A stretch of 6,279 nucleotides of DNA from Deltaproteobacteria bacterium (GTDB taxonomy: Bacteria; Desulfobacterota; SM23-61): NCBI GenBank assembly GCA_029857975.1, contig JAOUFX010000196.1, positions 1 to 6,279 of the forward strand, read 5' to 3'. The translations under genes and the position numbers were made by a program. The notes beneath the pieces were generated by a model. The model was not told the DNA's origin. It saw only the letters and a list, made by a program, of their open reading frames with translations, and did no database searches. The stretch's first letter is position 1; each line of letters begins with the position of its first letter. Of this stretch, positions 6,042 through 6,279 are shown one piece after another.

Positions 6042-6058
6042 CGCTGGAGGAAACAGCT

Positions 6059-6279
6059 ATGAAGATTTTTCCGGAAACATTTGAGGGGATCAAGCGGTAT
6101 TATCGTGCCTTCAAGGGAGAAGCGGAATTTGTCCCCATTCTGGCTCAAATCAACGAGCATGTGGTCAAGCTCTGTGGAGGGGATATGCGGGATTATTACA
6201 CCAATGCCCAGAAGCTGGTGCAGATGAACCTGGCTGTTCATCAGTATTATACCCTGGACATGCCCGGCTTCTACTATGA
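6059..6279 (+). CDS. Uroporphyrinogen decarboxylase (URO-D) superfamily protein, MtaA/CmuA-like methyltransferase type (3' end outside window)
   Basis: An open frame from ATG 6059, 73 codons plus two bases to the window edge. GGAGG (6046-6050) lies 8 bases upstream. The segment FVPILAQINEHVVKLCGG (24-41), then MRDYYTNAQKLVQMNLAVHQYY (43-64) and LDMPGFYY (66-73), has the pattern I recognise from URO-D-superfamily proteins of the corrinoid-methyltransferase type: VP-x-x-AQ-x-x-EH, then YYT-x-x-x-K, then QYY-x-x-D-x-P. HemE itself has a PVW-x-MRQAGR motif at the equivalent place, with a substrate-binding Arg; here the residues are PILAQINEH, so a true haem-pathway decarboxylase is unlikely. Such proteins usually move methyl groups between a substrate or corrinoid protein and an acceptor. 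It follows dctM on the same strand after 138 bases and may belong to the same unit. About four fifths of a usual 340-370 aa protein is missing, so the catalytic Zn/His-Cys region cannot be seen. Confidence 0.7.
   Translation, partial: MKIFPETFEGIKRYYRAFKGEAEFVPILAQINEHVVKLCGGDMRDYYTNAQKLVQMNLAVHQYYTLDMPGFYY

Noticed and set aside
6017..6241. 74-codon minus-strand frame at the right end
   Set aside because: Antisense to the URO-D-like frame, which has a good ribosome site and a recognisable protein pattern.
1255..6279. Reading the cluster as haem biosynthesis (hemL plus hemE)
   Set aside because: The aminotransferase lacks several GSAM signatures, the URO-D-like protein lacks the HemE MRQAGR motif, and a TRAP transporter separates them.

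Overview
The window looks like chromosomal DNA from a Gram-negative, probably anaerobic bacterium. I lean towards a Desulfobacterota / 'Deltaproteobacteria'-type organism. The reasons are Slp-type outer-membrane lipoproteins, a DctPQM TRAP transporter, a GSAM-like aminotransferase, a corrinoid-methyltransferase-like (URO-D superfamily) gene, moderate GC and two kinds of degenerate intergenic repeat. The taxonomic guess is inference.

Layout. On the minus strand (1-696) there are two tandem Slp-family lipoprotein genes joined by a 4-base ATGA overlap; the downstream one runs off the left edge. An extended -10 promoter (about 744-771) faces them. The 537-base gap at 718-1254 holds no convincing gene. 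It is largely filled by a repeat-built segment (767-1203) with imperfect 33-base terminal inverted repeats.

On the plus strand, 1255-2601 encodes a PLP-dependent class III aminotransferase of the glutamate-1-semialdehyde aminomutase fold group. Several GSAM signature positions are changed, so it is probably not the tetrapyrrole enzyme. The 291-base gap after it contains a second repeat type (2755-2847) with a 16-base perfect palindrome. A complete TRAP transporter follows: dctP (2893-3975), dctQ (4055-4588) and dctM (4589-5920). A perfect 16-bp hairpin separates dctP from dctQ, while dctQ and dctM abut exactly. After a 138-base gap with a foldable leader, a URO-D-superfamily gene starts at 6059 and leaves the window at the right edge.

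How the genes may work together. The periplasmic DctP captures a small carboxylate-like molecule, and DctQM imports it using an ion gradient. The aminotransferase and the URO-D-like protein flanking the transporter could act on the imported compound. A GSAM-like gene plus a URO-D-like gene superficially suggests haem synthesis. However, neither protein shows the diagnostic HemL or HemE residues where they can be checked, so a catabolic uptake cluster for an amino and/or methylated organic acid is the better reading. The substrate cannot be told from the sequence.
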